64,000 nt of DNA from an uncultured Lachnospiraceae bacterium (GTDB lineage: Bacteria; Bacillota; Clostridia; Lachnospirales; Lachnospiraceae). Shown here one piece after another: positions 62,182 through 64,000 of the stretch. The stretch covers positions 310,001 to 374,000 of the forward strand of contig CATOPL010000001.1 of the NCBI GenBank assembly GCA_951802115.1. The letters are read 5' to 3'. How positions within the stretch are numbered: position 1 is the stretch's first letter; the number at the start of each line of letters is the position of its first letter. The translations under genes and the position numbers were made by a program. The notes beneath the pieces were generated by a model that was not told where the DNA came from, searched no databases, and saw only the letters and a list, made by a program, of their open reading frames with translations.

Positions 62182-63048
62182 TCAAAACGCTGACCACCTG
62201 CCGCTGGCGCCGCAGGGAAGAATCAGTCCGTTTTTGCTCACCGGCAGTCCTACTTCCTGCGCGTCCACAATCCCGCCCCGGTTTCCAAGTTCCGTCCCCA
62301 GCAGATAAGCCAGCACCGCTGGCTGCAAACCAGTCGTATAGGAGTTAATCAAAAAGAAAAGAGGCTGTTCGCTCAAAAGCTCTGCACAAAGCTTTACCAG
62401 CGGATGCACCGCATCTTCAATTTTCCAGATCTCCCCTTTTGGCCCCCGTCCATAAGACGGAGGGTCCATGATCACCGCATCGTAGTGATTACACCTGCGG
62501 ATCTCCCGCTCCACGAATTTCCGGCAGTCATCTACCAGCCAGCGGACAGGAGCAGAAGCAAGTCCGGAAGCCGACGCATTCTCTTTCGCCCAGCCGACCA
62601 TCCCTTTGGAGGCATCCACATGCGTCACACTGGCTCCGGCTGCAGCTGCGGCCAGTGTAGCGCCACCGGTGTAGGCGAACAGATTCAGCACCTTTACCGG
62701 ACGTCCTGCAGCCCGTATCTTTTCAGAGAACCAGTCCCAGTTCGCCGCCTGTTCCGGGAAGAGACCTGTATGTTTAAAACTAAAAGGTTTCAGATGGAAG
62801 CTCAGTCCCAGCTTCTGATAGGAAATGCTCCATTGCTGCGGCAGGTCAAAAAACTCCCATTCCCCACCGCCCTTTGCGCTGCGGTGATAATGTCCGTTCA
62901 TCTTTCTCCAGCCCTGATGTTCTCTTTTTGTATCCCAGATGACCTGTGGATCCGGGCGAACCAAAAGGTATTCTCCCCAACGCTCCAGCTTCTCTCCCCG
63001 GGATGTGTCAATAACTTCATAGTCCTGCCAGTTTTCTGCTATAAACAT
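62182..63048 (-). CDS. Class I SAM-dependent methyltransferase (RlmI/RlmL-like)
   Basis: 288 aa. A short N-terminal region (~1-90, beta-rich, no PUA visible) is followed by the Rossmann MTase with motif I NLFAYTGGAT (122-131), acidic residue in VTHVDASKG (~145) and motif IV DPPSYGRG (195-202). The DPP motif and layout resemble rRNA m5C/m2G enzymes, though an N-terminal RNA-binding domain is missing. Substrate unproven. Confidence 0.82.
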   Translation of the reverse strand: MFIAENWQDYEVIDTSRGEKLERWGEYLLVRPDPQVIWDTKREHQGWRKMNGHYHRSAKGGGEWEFFDLPQQWSISYQKLGLSFHLKPFSFKHTGLFPEQAANWDWFSEKIRAAGRPVKVLNLFAYTGGATLAAAAAGASVTHVDASKGMVGWAKENASASGLASAPVRWLVDDCRKFVEREIRRCNHYDAVIMDPPSYGRGPKGEIWKIEDAVHPLVKLCAELLSEQPLFFLINSYTTGLQPAVLAYLLGTELGNRGGIVDAQEVGLPVSKNGLILPCGASGRWSAF

Positions 63049-63070
63049 ACGCTCATGCCTTTCTTCCTGA

Positions 63071-63103
63071 ATTATATCTTATTGAACGTTCACAGTTCAA
63101 TAA
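63071..63103 (-). promoter_or_regulatory. Methyltransferase promoter overlapped by a 9-bp dyad
   Basis: Minus-strand TTGAAC (63095-63100), 18 bases, TATAAT (63071-63076). A perfect dyad TTATTGAAC (63079-63087) / GTTCAATAA (63095-63103) covers the -35 and spacer, so a repressor could bind here. Confidence 0.65.
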
Positions 63104-63295
63104 GTATACTTATCAATAAATACAGCCGCCAACCCGGACACCCGCTATGGATAGTCTTTCTTTTCAGGCCCATTGAAGAGCAATTTTCAAACACGCTTCA
63201 GGCTGCATATAAACAAATTCCGAAATGTTATTTTCCATATTTTAATATAAATCCGCCAAAAAGAAAAGCTGAATTCCCGAATTCCGTCTCAAATC

Positions 63296-63324
63296 TTGCA
63301 CATGTGGTTTTTTTCATGTACAAT
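63296..63324 (+). promoter_or_regulatory. Promoter of the DeoR-type regulator
   Basis: Plus-strand TTGCAC (63296-63301), 17 bases, TACAAT (63319-63324), about 140 bases before the start codon. The ~190 bases between this and the divergent promoter hold no gene. Confidence 0.65.
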
Positions 63325-63467
63325 AATACCGTCGTTTGGCAATGACACGCACGATCGAAAGAAGCAAAAACCAACCCGACCATTGGCATTTATCATTCAT
63401 ACTTATTGAACTTCTGATATTCGATACGGTATGGGAAAGGACAGGGGAAAAGCCCTCTGACAGTCAT

Positions 63468-64000
63468 ATGCTTACAGAAAAAAGACAGGAAGAAATTCTG
63501 AAACTGCTGGATGCAAAAGGAAGCGTAACCGTCCAGGAACTGACAGAATATTTTCAGGCTTCTGAATCCACCATACGCAGAGATCTGAACGGCCTTGCCA
63601 AAAGAGGAGAACTGGTAAAAGTATTCGGCGGAGCTGTTCAGAACGATAAAAAGCTTACCACCAGAGAAGAAACGGTTTCTCTGCGTATGGAGCTGCACCG
63701 GGAAGAGAAACTGCGTATCGGAAAATATGCCGCTGCTCTGATCGAACCGGAAGATTTTATCTATCTGGACGCCGGTACGACTACCGGCTCCATGATTCCG
63801 TATCTGACGGAACATTCTGCTTCTTTTGTAACCAATGCAGTTTCCCATGCCCTGTTGCTTGCCGAGAACGGCTTCCAGGTGATCCTGATCGGCGGCGAGC
63901 TGAAAAGTTCCACGGAAGCCATTGTAGGAAACGAAGCTTTTGTAACGCTTCAAAAATATCATTTTACCAAAGGTTTCTTTGGCACCAACGGCATCAGCAG
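63468..64000 (+). CDS. DeoR/GlpR-family sugar regulator, N-terminal part (cut by window edge)
   Basis: About 177 codons from the ATG at 63468, open at the window edge. N-terminal DeoR helix-turn-helix MLTEKRQEEILKLLDAKGSV with SESTIRRDLNGLAKRGEL, then the hinge FGGAV and the DeoRC sensor start (FIYLDAGTTTGSMIPYL, the sugar-phosphate binding GTTT motif). Usually represses a sugar operon that follows, which is outside the window. The ribosome site is weak (GGGGAAAAG about 20 bases before). Confidence 0.92.
   Translation, partial: MLTEKRQEEILKLLDAKGSVTVQELTEYFQASESTIRRDLNGLAKRGELVKVFGGAVQNDKKLTTREETVSLRMELHREEKLRIGKYAAALIEPEDFIYLDAGTTTGSMIPYLTEHSASFVTNAVSHALLLAENGFQVILIGGELKSSTEAIVGNEAFVTLQKYHFTKGFFGTNGIS

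Overview
The window looks like a chromosomal segment from a gut-type Lachnospiraceae (Clostridia, Bacillota). The basis is the ribosomal protein and S10-spc-alpha gene order, type Z (zinc) S14, a KOW protein between map and infA, the ecfA1-ecfA2-ecfT-truA-rplM-rpsI string, strong AGGAGG ribosome sites, TTGACA/TATAAT promoters and abundant RbsABC-type sugar transporters. Almost every gene is on the minus strand, so transcription runs from high to low coordinates. Only a cyclophilin, a LacI-PfkB fusion regulator and a DeoR regulator at the right edge lie on the plus strand. I saw no rRNA, tRNA, CRISPR array, prophage or transposase.

Right part (about 43.9-61 kb): the S10-spc-alpha ribosomal supercluster. 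It appears to be cut into three transcription units. An S10 promoter near 60.9 kb has a folded leader and runs from rpsJ to secY, ending at an intrinsic terminator at 49.7 kb. A promoter at 49.7 kb drives adk-map-KOW-infA. A promoter at 47.6 kb drives rpmJ-rpsM-rpsK-rpsD-rpoA-rplQ, ending at a terminator at 44.0 kb. The usual continuation of this supercluster (ecfA1-ecfA2-ecfT-truA-rplM-rpsI) lies at 23.6-27.9 kb. It is separated from rplQ by about 15 kb of catabolic and accessory genes. Right of the S10 promoter lie a SipW-type signal peptidase with one exported partner, an RlmI-like methyltransferase and the DeoR regulator.

Catabolic islands: (1) 271-8844 encodes a family VIII-like serine hydrolase, a xylose-isomerase-like TIM barrel, DhaK, DhaL, an RbsA-RbsC-lipoprotein ABC importer and a Gfo/Idh oxidoreductase, with a partial MFS gene beyond a terminator. 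(2) 9090-16281 encodes an ascorbate-type PTS (IIA, IIB, IIC), a class II aldolase, a PfkB kinase, a P-loop kinase and a PRD/BglG-type regulator; this looks like a PTS uptake, second phosphorylation and aldol cleavage route. (3) 30411-40146 encodes an M24 peptidase, a second lipoprotein-RbsA-2xRbsC importer, a D-2-hydroxyacid dehydrogenase, a DHDPS/NAL-family aldolase and a second DhaK/DhaL pair. It is divergent from a LacI regulator fused to a PfkB domain whose catalytic Asp is replaced by Asn. A perfect LacI-type palindrome sits at the predicted start of that operon.

The most unusual locus is 16441-23400. A cobalamin riboswitch precedes a lipoprotein made of two tandem CbiK (sirohydrochlorin cobaltochelatase) domains, a membrane-anchored protein with two NEAT-like repeats, and a complete FecBCD/BtuFCD-type importer. 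This suggests a B12-controlled, cell-surface system for cobalt or a tetrapyrrole. The function is inferred; the architecture and riboswitch are read directly from the sequence.
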